Source of the DNA: Norana najaformis
Taxonomy: Eukaryota; Annelida; Clitellata; Crassiclitellata; Hormogastridae
Direction: 5' to 3'
DNA length: 64,000 bases
NCBI GenBank assembly: GCA_964023275.1
Contig: OZ029919.1
Coordinates: 12,521,702 to 12,585,701, forward strand
The notes under the pieces were generated by a model. The model saw nothing but the letters and a program-made list of their open reading frames with translations, ran no database searches and was not told the origin of the DNA. The number at the start of each line of letters is the position of its first letter. Position 1 is the first letter of the stretch. Positions 35,222-47,500 of this stretch are shown here, piece after piece. The position numbers were made by a program, and so were the translations under genes.

Positions 35222-37480
35222 CTGTAAAGAATAGCGACTGCCGCTATAGCTATGTTGATAAGAACACTATTGGTAGAAAGCAGGTCATGACCCAGTTGCT
35301 TTTATTGCTCATTGAAACTATTATTATTTTTAGGAAGGATGGAAAGGATATAAATTTTCACTAACGTTCTGGGTGTGACTATGGAATTTATTGAGCTATT
35401 AGGCAAGAAATTTGCCACAGTAGATGTTTTAGATGTTTCCACAAACGAAACCTTTGGTCAAATTAGTAAATAAATGCTTTTGCATCAAATCTTACATTTC
35501 TACGGTTTTCGAATGCTGGAATATTTTCTAACTTGTCACACGTGTCTGCATCGTTCATTCAGTACGTTTGCACATCGAGCAAAATTCTGCCACGTCATGT
35601 GGGATGTATCGAGAAATAGAAAGGCCAAGACGAAAGAAGAAACATGACATGTAGGTCGGACTTGTTGGGTGTCAGTGGGGCTCCACCTGTAACCCAATCG
35701 CTTGCATACTCATTCTTATCAAATTTCGAGTCAGTTGGTTCTAAGGCGTCGGATTTACAGAGTGCAAAAGGCGCCGTCTCCTCTGTTTAACGTATGTTGC
35801 CGCTAAACATTGCTGCACTGTATCTAACCCATTATGTAAATTGTATTTGTAAGTCCTCATACAAGCATATTCGTGATTTACGCAGAATTAGGCGTTATGT
35901 CCCCATGTCGTCAAGGATATCTCTGGCGATGAGGTTCATGTTTTGGCTGGAGATAACGCGTACACTCCAGTCGACCAGAATAATTTACCCGTTTATCAAT
36001 ACGAGCATCTCATTATTGACTCCACCCTGTCCGCGCCCTCTGTGTGCCGACTTTACATAGCACTCCAGATACCGACGATGATATGCTGGTTACTTTTAAA
36101 ATCAGTGTAACCAAAAAAGCAATTTAAAGATATAAATTACCAGACGACAGTTTCTGCGGCGTAGACACCCTATGTCTGATTAGACTTACTTCCTAAACAG
36201 GCATAATTGTCTAGCTGTAGGTTAAAGTGAAGTAAGCATGACATGCTTACGATCCCCTTAGAATAGTTACCACATTGGTCTGGGGTACCTGCATATTACA
36301 TAACTTAAAAGGATGTGTAGGCCTACTTATATGTGTACGTACGCATTTATTTAGCGCCTTTGAGGATACTAAATGCTGATCCTATATGATCCTAAATGAT
36401 GCTTGTTCACTCAGAACGAAAAGCTTATTCCATGTGAAGGTATTCGAATAACAGGAAATGTTTCTATTGGCAGGCTCTCGCACACACCTAGAACCAAACC
36501 AACGGATCCTTGACTGGTGACAGTTCCAACTGATCCATGCTCCGTTGAAGATGGATAATGACGCATTTGCAGCAGATGGATGCGTTTCGAGACTAGCACT
36601 ACCTAGGATGATGGCAGCTCACTACGCTTATTATGTTTGTACATAAATATGCATATATGTGTGCGTGCGTGTGTGTGTGCATGCGTGCGTGCGCGTGTGT
36701 GAAAACCAGTGTGTGTGTGTGTGTGTTCTATTCTTGTGCGTGTAAATGCTCCGTCGTATGATAATCTTGACTGCTCTAAAGTCATTGTTCTTGTTGTTGC
36801 TGTTGAAATGTTTAACAGTTTGCATACACCTACTTTTCTTTTATTCATTAAGTCAGGATGTTGCGCTGTTATTGAATCGAGATATCACTGGACGGTAGCA
36901 GATTGCTGATGTCTTCTGCCTTTCACCTCTGACCTTGAGACTCGATTCGCTAATCTTCATGAGAAATTCACATTTTGGCGAAATCACGAAAACTGCAAGG
37001 AGAGGTTGTCTGCTTACAGTTTGGTGTTGGCGTGCAAGTGCTTCAGCCGAAATAGTTTCAGTTCCAGAATCTCGCCTCATAGTATTAGGCCTACTGTCAA
37101 CAGAATAAAGTACGTAAAGCCACTATGTCCAGAGCGGAACACAGAAGAGGCCCTCATTTCCTGCTCTTCAACCCTTGGTCGGCAATGGATGACTCCCAAC
37201 GTCCTGGACACGAGGCCAGTGCATCGCAGGACTTGCCTTTAATTCCCAGCTAACGCAGATCGTTACATAGAATCCGCTCAGCAAGCGAAACCGCCATCTT
37301 TCGAACACAGACCCACGTGTCGCACTCGGCAGAGTCAACAGCGGCGTGTAACAACTAGATCACACCTTGCTTTACCTTACCTTGTCTTGCCTTACCTTAT
37401 CTTACAACCAATATAGTATGAGAGACTGTGAGATGGCGATTCCGATTCACCTAAGACACGGAATGCGCATCGTTCGCCAT
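35222..37480. other. Spacer with one LINE scrap
   Basis: Apart from the LINE fragment at 35839-35990 and a GTGTGCGT-rich run at 36658-36725, nothing was recognised. Confidence 0.4.
35839..35990 (+). mobile_element. LINE post-RT fragment
   Basis: The + frame reads CKSSYKHIRDLRRIRRYVPM then SSRISLAMRFM, the conserved segment after the RT thumb in CR1/L2-like LINEs. The same motif appears at 61500-61560 (SSFKYIRDI, RRYVPMSSDISLANALV). Confidence 0.6.
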
Positions 37481-37487
37481 GTAACAT

Positions 37488-37515
37488 GCTCTTCTTAAAA
37501 GGCGCTATATAAATG
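37488..37515 (+). mobile_element. LINE/SINE 3'-end motif AAAAGGCGCTATATAAATG
   Basis: This 3'-tail motif is typical of CR1/L2-like LINEs and their SINE partners. It occurs here and again at 41174-41193. Confidence 0.5.
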
Positions 37516-37781
37516 CCTATGAGTATGGATAATATTGTATCCACAAAAATGAGGGCTCTGCCAACTGGACTAATTAACCCGTCACCCATCTCCAGAGCAC
37601 GAAGTCAGATACTGACTTATGAGATAGCTTTAAATAAGTTATGACTTAATAATTAGTATTTGGCGTCTATGCAAACAATGATTACGTCTGTTGTAGGCAA
37701 CATTCTGCAACTGGGTCAATTATCTCACACACAGTGAAAGTCATGACATGAAGGCGTTTTGTTTACGACTTAAATGATGCT

Positions 37782-38034
37782 GGGATATTATTATTATTAT
37801 TATTATTATTACTACTACTACTGCTACTACTACCACACCACTACTACTACTACTACTATTATTATTATTACTATTACTATTATTATTAATATTAACAAAA
37901 GTACACATGATCCATCGAGATTTAAAAATTAGGAACCAATTATTTTCTGGAATGACCATTATTCGTTGCAGTTGCAGTTGATGTTGTTGTTGTTGTTATT
38001 GTTGTTGTTGTTGTTCTTCTTCTTCTTCTTCTTC

Positions 38035-38086
<52 letters not shown>

Positions 38087-38118
38087 GGTATTTTGAGGTC
38101 TTTCGTTATTAATATTAA

Positions 38119-38149
<31 letters not shown>

Positions 38150-38165
38150 TTTTTTTTTATTTTTT
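37782..38165. repeat. TTA/TAC/GTT/CTT trinucleotide cluster
   Basis: (TTA)n at 37788-37810, TAC/TTA mixtures to 37890, GTT and CTT runs at 37981-38035, (TTA)n at 38035-38085 and 38108-38150, then T-rich sequence. The right end is the 3' flank of the RLE LINE copy at 38181. Confidence 0.95.
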
Positions 38166-38180
38166 TTATTTTTTTTTTAT

Positions 38181-39136
38181 ATCAAGGTAAGTATAATCCC
38201 TTGGTTGTTCAAAAATTTCCGGAGAAAAAGAGAGAGAGGGACTCTGGAACGGCTAATCCTCGTCTGGATTCGGCACCATAAATGTACCGTGGAAGGCGAC
38301 TGCATTGAAACGCTGTAATGTTATAGATAAGCGTTGAAAAAGGTAACCTGTTTCTCTACTATCTCCGGATATGAGGGACAATATACGCCCCATGTCTGTG
38401 AGAAAGGTCATACCCAAACCATTGATAGGGCCTAAAGTCTCAAAGGCCAGAGGGACAAAGTGGTATGCATTAGTGAGATGATCATATTTCAAAGTTTTTC
38501 TATCGGCCGCCAGTTCAGCTGCGCCTCCTGCTGTAACAGAGGTTGCCTGTAAGTAAGAATGTGCAACCGTGTCAATCACGGTGACATCCCATAGGAGGCT
38601 GCGCCCCGAACGCCAAGGAATCAGGGTAAGGCCATCCGGTCTCTTGCCGTCTGTTCTAGAAAGACCCGTAGGTTCTTTCACTGATGGGAAGCCCGCTCGC
38701 GTCAGACTTCTGTGAATAAGGTCATTGAGACAAGCGTGACGTGCCATTCTGCCGGGTCCCAAACGGCAAGAGAGACCATGCGACCCCTCAGCAGTCACCA
38801 GAGCTCCACATGTGCAATTATGTGGTTGACATAGGATAGCTCCGAGACGGAGACCTAGGGCTATACGTACGGCTTCGTCATCCAGGCGAAGACCGATTGA
38901 GTTAATGGGGAGGGCAAATAGCCAATCCCCGGCATGAGGCGATGACACCGCCTTTAGACGTGCCTGGTGGTACGCGTCGTTATTATTGGTAATAAGTGTA
39001 GTTTTCGATATCTCGTATAGAGGTTTATCCCACTGGGATTGTCTCTGCCAGAGATGAGTACTAGGTTGTGGAGTCATGGTGAGTGCACACCAATGTTCCA
39101 CCATAGTGTTGAGATGAAAATCTGGTGATATTTGGC
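38181..39136 (-). mobile_element. RLE-type LINE copy 1, 5'-truncated, within (TAA)n
   Basis: An open minus frame of at least 283 codons (39104-38253, extending to the microsatellite) encodes the C-terminal part of a site-specific-type LINE polyprotein: GLRLDDEAVRIALGLRLG, a CCHC-like finger (C.C...HGLSC...H), KRPDGLTLIPWRSGRSLLWD then VTVIDT (a PD-(D/E)XK endonuclease core), FVPLAFETLGP and LFQRLSITLQRFNAV. RT is missing. The element is bounded on both sides by (TTA)n of the + strand, that is (TAA)n on its own strand. Confidence 0.88.
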
Positions 39137-39290
39137 CTTTTTATTTTATTATTATTATTATTATTATTATCAACATTCGTCTTCTTCTTCTTTTTCTTCT
39201 TCTTCTTCTTCTTCTTATTATTATTATTATTATTATCATCATCAACATTCTTATTATTATTATTATTATTATTATTAATATTATTATCTT
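39137..39290. repeat. TTA/CTT microsatellite, 5' flank of RLE LINE copy 1
   Basis: (TTA)n at 39140-39170, CTT runs at 39180-39217, and (TTA)n again to about 39285. Confidence 0.95.
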
Positions 39291-41500
39291 TTTATGGCGC
39301 ATACTAGTTGGACTGCGTTGTATTTAGTGTCATGTCGTATGGTATCGTGTTGTGTAGGCTACTGTGGCGTTGGTAGGTGAGTCGATCGGTCGGTCGGACG
39401 GTTGGTCGGTCTGTGACTCCATCCGTCGTCTGTTTCTCCCTTGTGGTTTCTTAGCTCAAAAGCAACGACAGGCCTGGAATTCCTCATTTGTGAGCCTCCT
39501 GTTCCGTGTCCCGCATAAAACGACGCCGATGCTTGCAGTGGTTTGCTTAGGCTACGTGCGTGCGTGCTTGCCAACGCCGGAAGTTTTCTGCTGGCACTTG
39601 ACTGGCACTTGACTTGATCTACAGCAACAGTAGCCACTCCATGGGGGCATCGAGCCCAGTGTGTCTCTCATGAGGTTGTCTATATATCTACACAGGATAG
39701 ATATGGATATAAAATAATAAAATCCATTGTTAATGTCCACATCCACTGATGATTATCTGATAGAAAGACAGGAACGATCTCTATCCAGATATACCGCAAT
39801 AGGAAACGCATCTTTCTAGTTCGTCTCTCCAGATTTCGGCGGCGGTTTGCTGGAAAAAGCAGCTCGTTCAATTTCTTAGGCTTGGCACATAGACGCAGAC
39901 TACTACAACTATACATTATATACACAGTGGCGGATTGGATATAAATATAATGGACGTAAACAACATTCACCTAAATGACTCTATATGTTTTTAGTACTAA
40001 CTTTTTAATTTACCTTAAAAGACCTAGATGCAAATCTGTTTCTTTCCAAACCTGCACTTCCTTAAGTCTTTTCCCCTAATCTGTGGAAATAATATAATTA
40101 TTCTATATAGCAATACGATTAGTCGAGATGCATTGTCAGTCAATACCTTTATGCTTGCAGCACTCAAATGTTCGTGACAGACTGACACTGTAGTCTGGTC
40201 TTGTGTTAACAGCCATATAGCTAAAGTATGGGTAACGGGTTTCTTAACCCGCAATAAATTCGTAACTCCTGATCTGAATGAATCGAAATTTGATTGAGGT
40301 TACTATGTTGGCGAGATCTTCGCGCGCACATGTTTGAGAGCCATCGGATTAGCGGTGTCGCTAATGCGATAGCTAGTGTAACTGACGACACAGTTCTAAG
40401 AGCACGACAAGCATTCAGAAGCCCAAAACACCCCCGGGTTTGTGCTGCCCAAAGAAATCGCAGAGCGCCGATGGACGAAAATCTCTCCGAAATGTATAGT
40501 TGATGCCAGCCCAAAGTTTGCCATTGCAGGACCGAATTCATGATTTTCCGGTCTAAAACGAATGTGATCAAATATAGTACTGTCCAGATGAGCCTAGTTA
40601 GAGGAATTCCTAGGAACTGACGTAAACGAACCCGTGGATCATCGTGGCCGGCAACGCTGGCAATAACTATTGTTTGAATATCATTCAAACATCACAAAAT
40701 TCGAAGGAAGCTCAAGAACTAACTTCAGAAACGTAGACTCGAACACAAAGCGACCGAACACACACGCGCATAAGACCGATTCTTCGAGTCTGTTTAAAGC
40801 TAGAAAGAAAATGGCGGCTCACAGATCAGCACAACATCTTCCTATTACAGTTTTAGAATATTGACATTATTTTAGGTAAGTGAACTCTTACTGGCGATTT
40901 TTGTTTTGAAATCCAGAGTTTCACCATTTCTGTGCACTGCACGTCGATGGTTCAGCGATGAATTATTTGCCTGATTCTGTGGATCGGGGAAAAACACGCA
41001 AACGTGCAATAAAACAGCGCAGCAGATAAGTAGACCCTAATTAACACTCGACGCCAGCCGAGCAACACACAAGATATTTACTGAAGATGTTCTTGCGCCC
41101 AGTCCAATATCCAAGGATAACGACTGACTAGAATAACATACAAGTCAGATTTGCATCTTTGAGATGTTCCCAAAAGGCGCTATATAAATGTTTACATATT
41201 ATACATGCATACATATATACATAAGAACATACGTACATACATACATACATATATGCATGCATACAGACAGATAGACACCCACATATATACATACATACAT
41301 TTTTAACGGTCACGTGGTTTAATTGCAGGTAAGAAGTTTTTTGACTCTGTAGAAATGTTTTTAAAAATCTGAAGGGATTAACTTAAAATTTAATGGAGTG
41401 ATTATGTTGCCGAGATCTCGACCTAAAATGTTTTGAAAGCGATCGGATTATCGATGTAATCCCACCGACACCGAATATATATATATATATACGTTTGCGT
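39291..41500. other. Spacer with dispersed repeat pair and a LINE tail
   Basis: No host gene was seen. A roughly 60-bp repeat (TATGTTG.CGAGATCT...CATCGGATTA) occurs at 40309-40365 and 41402-41455. AAAAGGCGCTATATAAATG at 41174 leads into ATAC-type repeats to about 41300, a LINE 3' end. A 155-codon minus frame at 40221-40688 has no motif I recognise. Confidence 0.5.
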
Positions 41501-41504
41501 CCTT

Positions 41505-41765
41505 ATTAGTTCGCTTGCTTGATTGCTAATAGATAGGTCGGGGTTCAAATCCCGCCAAGGCAGAAGTTTGTTTCGGGAATTCGACTCCACTTGCGCCCTT
41601 AGCCAACTGAGCTGTAGTGAGTACACTGACAACAAAACACAGCTAGTGGGAGGATCAGGCGGCGAGGGAGAGGGCTAACCATCTGCCTTCATATACCGTA
41701 GCCAATGGCTGAATCAGTGTTAGCGGAAGGGACTGCTCTTCTTCGTCTTCTTCTTTCTTCTTCTT
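41505..41765 (+). mobile_element. SINE copy 4, (TTC)n-tail family, near full length
   Basis: B box GGTTCAAATCCC at about 41555, then GAAGTTTGTTTCGGGAATTC, ACTCCACTTGCGCCC, AGCTAGTGGGAGGATCAGGC, CTTCATATACCG, GGAAGGGACTGC and a TCTTC tail to about 41765. Its order matches the copy at 17.5 kb, which is on the opposite strand. Confidence 0.75.
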
Positions 41766-42335
41766 CTAAGTTTTTCATCTGCTTAGTTCGCTTGATACTT
41801 TTTTCGGGCTCGCCTCCTCTGCCCATACGAGTTGTTGTTTCCAGTGTTTGACCATAATAACTCAGAGGCAGTGAGGTAGGTTGTTAGGCAGTACGTCTTA
41901 ATAATTCCAACGAAGAATGGCTATCCTGCACTACATTTGCTCAGAGCAGCCTCTGTTCGCTCAGAAGAGAGTTCAGGACGGGCCGCATCCCTTAGTAGGA
42001 GAAACGGCCTATGCCTATCGTCTACCATCGTCTAACTATGTAGTGACCGTTCAAAGGACATCAAGAGAAATGACATTAGTGAAAACACATCAGTCATTAA
42101 ATAAAATGTGAGAAACGATGTTAATTTTATTATTTATCAAAGTTAAATGCACAAAATATAGTAACCGTATGTACACATTCAGCCACTACCGATCCTCTTT
42201 AAATAGGCTTCGTTACGAGAGTTTCTTGCCTCCGGTGTAACAAATGCCAAGCGGAATTCCTTGCGTTTTGATGTTCTGTCAGTCGCCAGCTTGATCGTTC
42301 GAAGTAAAACTCTCGAAAAGAAGATACGATATTCT

Positions 42336-42339
<4 letters not shown>

Positions 42340-42366
<27 letters not shown>

Positions 42367-42392
42367 AATAATGATAATAATAATAATAATCA
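42340..42392. repeat. (AAC)n/(AAT)n microsatellite
   Basis: CAACAACAA repeats lead into ATAATAATA repeats. Confidence 0.95.
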
Positions 42393-42399
42393 AAGAAGG

Positions 42400-42710
42400 A
42401 GAGAAGGGCGTGCCTGAAGCCAAGATTAAAGAAAAGGAGAGAACCTGGAACTGGTCGTCGAGACCCACGGGCCCCAACCGATCCTCTGGGTCAAGGAGCC
42501 ACACCGCCTGTCGAAGGTCAGCCGGCGGGTTGAGGTCGAGAAGACGTCGACGCTCGGGTCAGTGAAGCCCACGACGCAGACGCTTTCGAAGCAGACGACG
42601 ACGGCGATGAAGAGGAGGGAGTTGGTGGTGCTGGATGTTCGTCCGATCCACACCGGAGGTTCTCGCGCTCCATCGAAGAAACGCCCACAGAACGCTCTAC
42701 ACTTACGCGA
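42400..42710. other. GC-rich island of unknown nature
   Basis: This stretch is distinctly GC- and CpG-rich against its surroundings. Minus-strand frames give MERENLRCGSDEHPAPPTPSS (a Ser/Pro-rich frame) and, shifted, LDLNPPADLRQAVWLLDPED. These look like pieces of a protein but no single frame or splice site ties them together. It could be a promoter or first-exon CpG island or a decayed element. Confidence 0.3.
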
Positions 42711-42881
42711 CCGCTAACTCAGGGTTGCTTCTTCACTACGGCGCTTAAAGACAAAATCACGAGATTCGGAGGTGCAGCTAGTCGACCTATTTCCAATGTG
42801 CCAGCCTAGACGCCACAGCAGCTCTAGTTGCTCCAGCAAGAATAGATTTGTTTCATAATTGAAGTGACGTAACAATAATAA

Positions 42882-42899
42882 TAATACTAATACTAATAC

Positions 42900-42966
<67 letters not shown>
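42882..42966. repeat. (AAT)n, 5' flank of RLE LINE copy 2
   Basis: Near-pure AAT repeat ending directly at the first base of the LINE (ATCCTGGCTTTGAATG). Confidence 0.97.
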
Positions 42967-42967
<1 letters not shown>

Positions 42968-44361
42968 TCCTGGCTTTGAATGAGGACCCTGCTTTCCACG
43001 GGTTTAAGAGCATGACTTTCGAGGAGATGACTCTGCTGGGCGCGCCGTTGATGCCAGGTCCAGCTGTCGACAGGGCAACTGGAATGAAGGCTGACGAGCT
43101 TGAGAGAGCGATTACAAGATTATCTCTGCTTCACGCACCTGACGCTCTGGTTCTGCTGCGGAACAGTCTAAGTGTTCCAAAGCTGTTATACGTTATGCGC
43201 ACATCAGTTTGTGCTGAGTCCCCGAGCTTGACTCGGTTCGACCACTTGTTGAGAGACGGTCTATCAAATATTTTAAATGTGGACCTTGGTGATGACCATT
43301 GGCAACAGGCTTTTTTGCCGGTGAGAGATGGTGGTCTGGGAATTCGCTGTGCATCTACGCTGGCGTTATACGCCTTTCTGGCTTCTGCTGCGAGCACCAA
43401 CGAACTTCAGGCTTGCATTCTGCTACCGGAATCGGCTGAGATGCAATACGAACTCGTGAGCTCAGCACTCAATGCATGGATGGCCTTGACAGGTGCAGAG
43501 TCACCAATGGGAGCAGCATCACACCGCCAAAAAGTTTGGGATACTCGTTGGATAAGCAAGGGCTGCACGGATCGGCTTGAGTCCGTTACCAGTCCGTGCG
43601 ATCGCGCTCGCCTCCTTGCCTCACGAGCACCACATTCTGGTGATTGGCTACTGGCTCCCTCTGTATCTGCTTTGGGACTGCGTCTCTCGGACGAGGAGGT
43701 ACGGTTGGCATTTGGGGTGAGACTGGGCACAACACTTTGCGAACCGCATTTATGCCACCACTGCGGAGGAAAAGTCGACGTCAGTGGATTACACGGCCTG
43801 GTTTGCAGAGCAGGAGGCGGCAAACAACAGCGGCACAGTATGTTGAACGACGTCATTTGGAGAGCGATGAACAGAGCCAAAATTCCTGCACAGAAAGAAC
43901 CTCTGGGCCTTTCGAGGGAAGATGGAAGACGACCAGACGGTGTGACGCTCATCCCTCGGTCTGGTGGTCGGTGCCTAGCATGGGACGTCACAATACCGGA
44001 CACCTATGCAACGTCTCATTTACCTCACACATCGGTCAGAGCAGGTGAAGCTGCCGATCGCGCAGCCTCGTCCAAAAGGATGAAGTACGCCATCATCACT
44101 CGCTCTCCCGCCTTTGTGGCGGTGGCCTTGGATACCAGCGGAGCCTGGAGCAAGGAAGGACTGGAATTCATCACAGAATTGGGAAGCCGGACAACAGATG
44201 CAACCATGATCCTCTAGAGACCTCGTTCTTGTTTCAAAAGATGTCGTTGGCTGTTCAACGAGGAAATGCCATCTGCCGCTCCGGAACATTGCCATCATGC
44301 TCTGGACCCTCTGAAGATGGCGATTATTAACTGAATTTATTTTTAATTAAACTGTTACAAC
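42967..44361 (+). mobile_element. RLE-type LINE copy 2, 5'-truncated, within (AAT)n
   Basis: An open frame (42976-44217, 413 codons) encodes the RT thumb region (LLRNSLSVPKLLYVMRTS, LPVRDGGLGIR), LGLRLSDEEVRLAFGVRLG, a zinc-finger motif CHHCGG...HGLVC...H, and the endonuclease core RRPDGVTLIPRSGGRCLAWD followed by VT. A one-base shift near 44195 ends the frame at TTDATMIL; the expected C-terminus (LETSFLFQKMSLAVQRGNA) continues in another frame to TAA at 44328-44330. Palm motifs are absent. (AAT)n lies on both sides. Confidence 0.9.
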
Positions 44362-44447
44362 ATAATAATAATAATAATAATAATAATAAGAAGAAGAAGA
44401 AGAAGAAGAAGAAGATGGTGATGATGATGATGATGATGATGATAATG

Positions 44448-44507
<60 letters not shown>

Positions 44508-44513
44508 GTAATG
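44362..44513. repeat. (AAT)n/(AAG)n/(ATG)n, 3' flank of RLE LINE copy 2
   Basis: AAT repeats, then AAG and ATG runs, then AAT repeats again. Confidence 0.97.
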
Positions 44514-44519
44514 TAGAGA

Positions 44520-47500
44520 TTAGAGTGCCGTAGTTCGTAAGCAGTCGACGAGTCGAAAACAACGATTCAGAAGCTCTTATTGCTAATCCCTTATTGCTAA
44601 TCCGTCTGCAATATTCACTGGGTCACAAACAGTTTGAGGATAAAACACCCGAAGTACCAAGAATACGATGGTTTTATATAAGGTTAAAACGATTTATGTT
44701 CGTATTGTTAGCTTTTAATCAAGACGATGTTATTAAATAAACGTCTCCTTCAACTATATCGCAATACAGTTTTCGGCTGCATTCGATGGCAGAGTTTGAA
44801 ATTATTCCCAATCCGTCAAGTTAATTTTAACAAACCGTTTACCTCAATCGTTTACCGAATCTTCTCAACTAACTTCAACGTCCGTAACGTTTGTTCTTTT
44901 CAAAATAGTCGTTTTTTACTTTTGTTTGTCGTAGGCCTCATCGGTTACCAAGGTGAAATATTTCATTATTAACTAGATTTTGTCTTTAATTAAAAGAATA
45001 GTCAGTCAATCTGCTTCTGTATATTTTTATATTTTATGCCTGTGGTTCCGAATCGTTTTATTATAGGTTGCATTTAATTAAATTATTTTAAAAATATATA
45101 TTAAAATAACTAAATAAGCAAACAAGCTGTTTACAGGAGTGATCGCTATAATTATAATGCTCTGTTTTGAGATCGGTCTTTGGCAAAGTTTTTAAAATGG
45201 CCTTTCTCGAGAAGAGGGTTCGTTCTCTTACACCTGCAGGCAAGTGTCATTTCGCCACCGACGGTATTAGTTTAGCTGTTGCTCAATCCGACAATGAATA
45301 CCACCTGTAGAGTTTCTTACTCCATCCATAGTTTGCACGAACGAACTTTCGTTCGTTTATATCTTATAACTTGAACCCGAACTTTGACCTGTATGTGTAA
45401 TGCACACGCAACACAATATGTGAAGGAGGGATATATATTACTGACATGTAACCAGAAAACATACTGATATCAGATTCCTTGGGTCATCGTATATGTAGAC
45501 TGCAGCTTTGTCATCTCAGATTGAACTCCGCCACTGCTGTGTCGGATAGTGCCAGACCCAAGCCGGGGTAAAGGAGGAGGGCGATGCTAATCATCTTCGT
45601 CATGACACAGCGTCGTTAAACAGAAACTACCCTCATCTCATATTAAATGCCCAGCAGTGTAAGACACTATTCTCTAACTTGGCTCCCCTTAATTGTCTCC
45701 ATACCATGTATACTTATGGCGTGGGAAGAGTTCCTTCGCACTTAGCACCCAACATCTCGCATTGACTCATCATCTTTGATTGAGAATGTTTTCTTTAAGG
45801 GCCTATTATACTAGTGGGGAGCAGATAGAAATTAAGGGATTACTTATTCAACAACATCAATAAAATATATTATTAAAATGTAATAAACAAACTAAAAGAA
45901 CAACTTAAATATCAACTGCAGTATATAAGAGCATAATTACCATGGAGCAGAATAACAGAATTGATTCTCATAAACCATATAGGCCTATAGGCCTACATCA
46001 TAGCCTTGTGGTCAGACCGCGGACGGTCACAGATGTATTGTTTCTGCATCACAGGTCATAACTTATTTACTTTGGTTTATGTTATGTAAAAGACTCATGT
46101 TTTACAGTTGCCTAAATTACATCGATCCTGTTAAGGGCAAAGGAATTAATCTAAAATCTTGGCATTTAAAACTTAGTCAACGCTTATAAATTAAAGTGAA
46201 GATGGTAGATTAATGTTTTATTGCTGGTGGTATTTGCAGCACATGTTCATTAAATATGCATTTATCTATAATTTAGCCTACTTAATTTATGTTTTGACAC
46301 TACATATTTGTTACAGACCTCAGTGTGAAAGATCGTCAAATGTTGCAGTTAAAAGATTACTTTGGACAGTTGAATTTTGGTAGAGTCAGCTAGAAAATGA
46401 TGCCTTTCGTCTGTTAAACATGTTGGAACACTTATGCATGTGTTCCACCAGGCTGATAAACAGGACAAATTGACGAGATTGACGAGAAATATACTAGATT
46501 AACTTTGATTAAGTTTCGTCTACTCTGGCGCATTGTCATTTGCTATTTTTGTCTCGTCACTGAACGATCACAGACTAAGACCAAATCTGCCTATCAGAAA
46601 AACTGGGTAACATGGAATCTTTCCTAATGAACAAATTGTTCGATCGTGAAGTCTTTAATAAACGTCGTTCAGTTACATTACACAGCATTACAGGGAAAAG
46701 ATTAGATAAAGAGATTGGAAAAGATTGGAGGCATTAGCCTGATGCACAAAATCAACAAAGTACTGGCTTGCTCTTTCTCTTCTGAACCACCGATGAAAAT
46801 GGAAAGATTGATTGATTGACTCTTTATTGATCCCAAAAATTCAACAAATCAGGTTACACATAAAACATACAGTTTGCCAGGATGCAAAAGGCAAACCCAG
46901 AAGGGACACAGTCCCGCTTAAATAGGGTCACCTATTAACATCAGTAATGTAGGATGGCAATCGAAATGTAAACAAAGCAAAGCAAAGCAAAGATAATCTC
47001 TTTTAACTGGGTTTCAGAATGCTAGGCCTAATTTAATTCAAATTATAGTCTAATTTCTACTTGAGTACCTCTCTGAATCAAATCAAATAACTCCAAGTTA
47101 TTTCACCCTAAAAGCAGCCTTAACCGTGACTATCCGTGCGTTAAGTATACCGTGAAAGATAATTCCTCGGACAGAAATCGGTGAGCTAGCAGCTTAACTC
47201 AATATGTTCCGTTCACATTGCATAACCACTTCATCTTTTATCACACGTTGAGTTTCAGCCTAGAACCCGATAAACCGTCAAAGCATATGGATATCTGTCA
47301 GTTGCCGTTTCAGCGGAGATTAAAGCAACTATATCCATCGACGTTGTGCAACCTTTTCGATAAAAAGGCTGTCCTTAGCTTCTTCACGTATAGCATCATC
47401 CTCCATCCGGGGGACAGATATTTCTTCAAGCAATGCTCCCCAGCGTCTCGTGTTCGCGCGGTGTAAGTGAATTGAACACTTGGGCGTATATGGATAACAT

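Noticed and set aside
40221-40688. 155-codon minus frame
   Set aside because: The opposite strand is also open, there are no motifs, and part of it overlaps a dispersed repeat.
41510-41580. Possible tRNA gene
   Set aside because: It has a B box but no cloverleaf arms or acceptor pairing, and it continues into the SINE body. The same holds for 52460-52520 and 58405-58475.
43407-44003. 198-codon minus frame opposite the RLE LINE
   Set aside because: It is the antisense shadow of the LINE endonuclease region, whose + frame has clear motifs.
45197-45310. 37-codon frame starting MAFLEKRVRSLTPAGK with good Kozak context
   Set aside because: It is too short to separate from chance; no splice partner or homologue is recognised.
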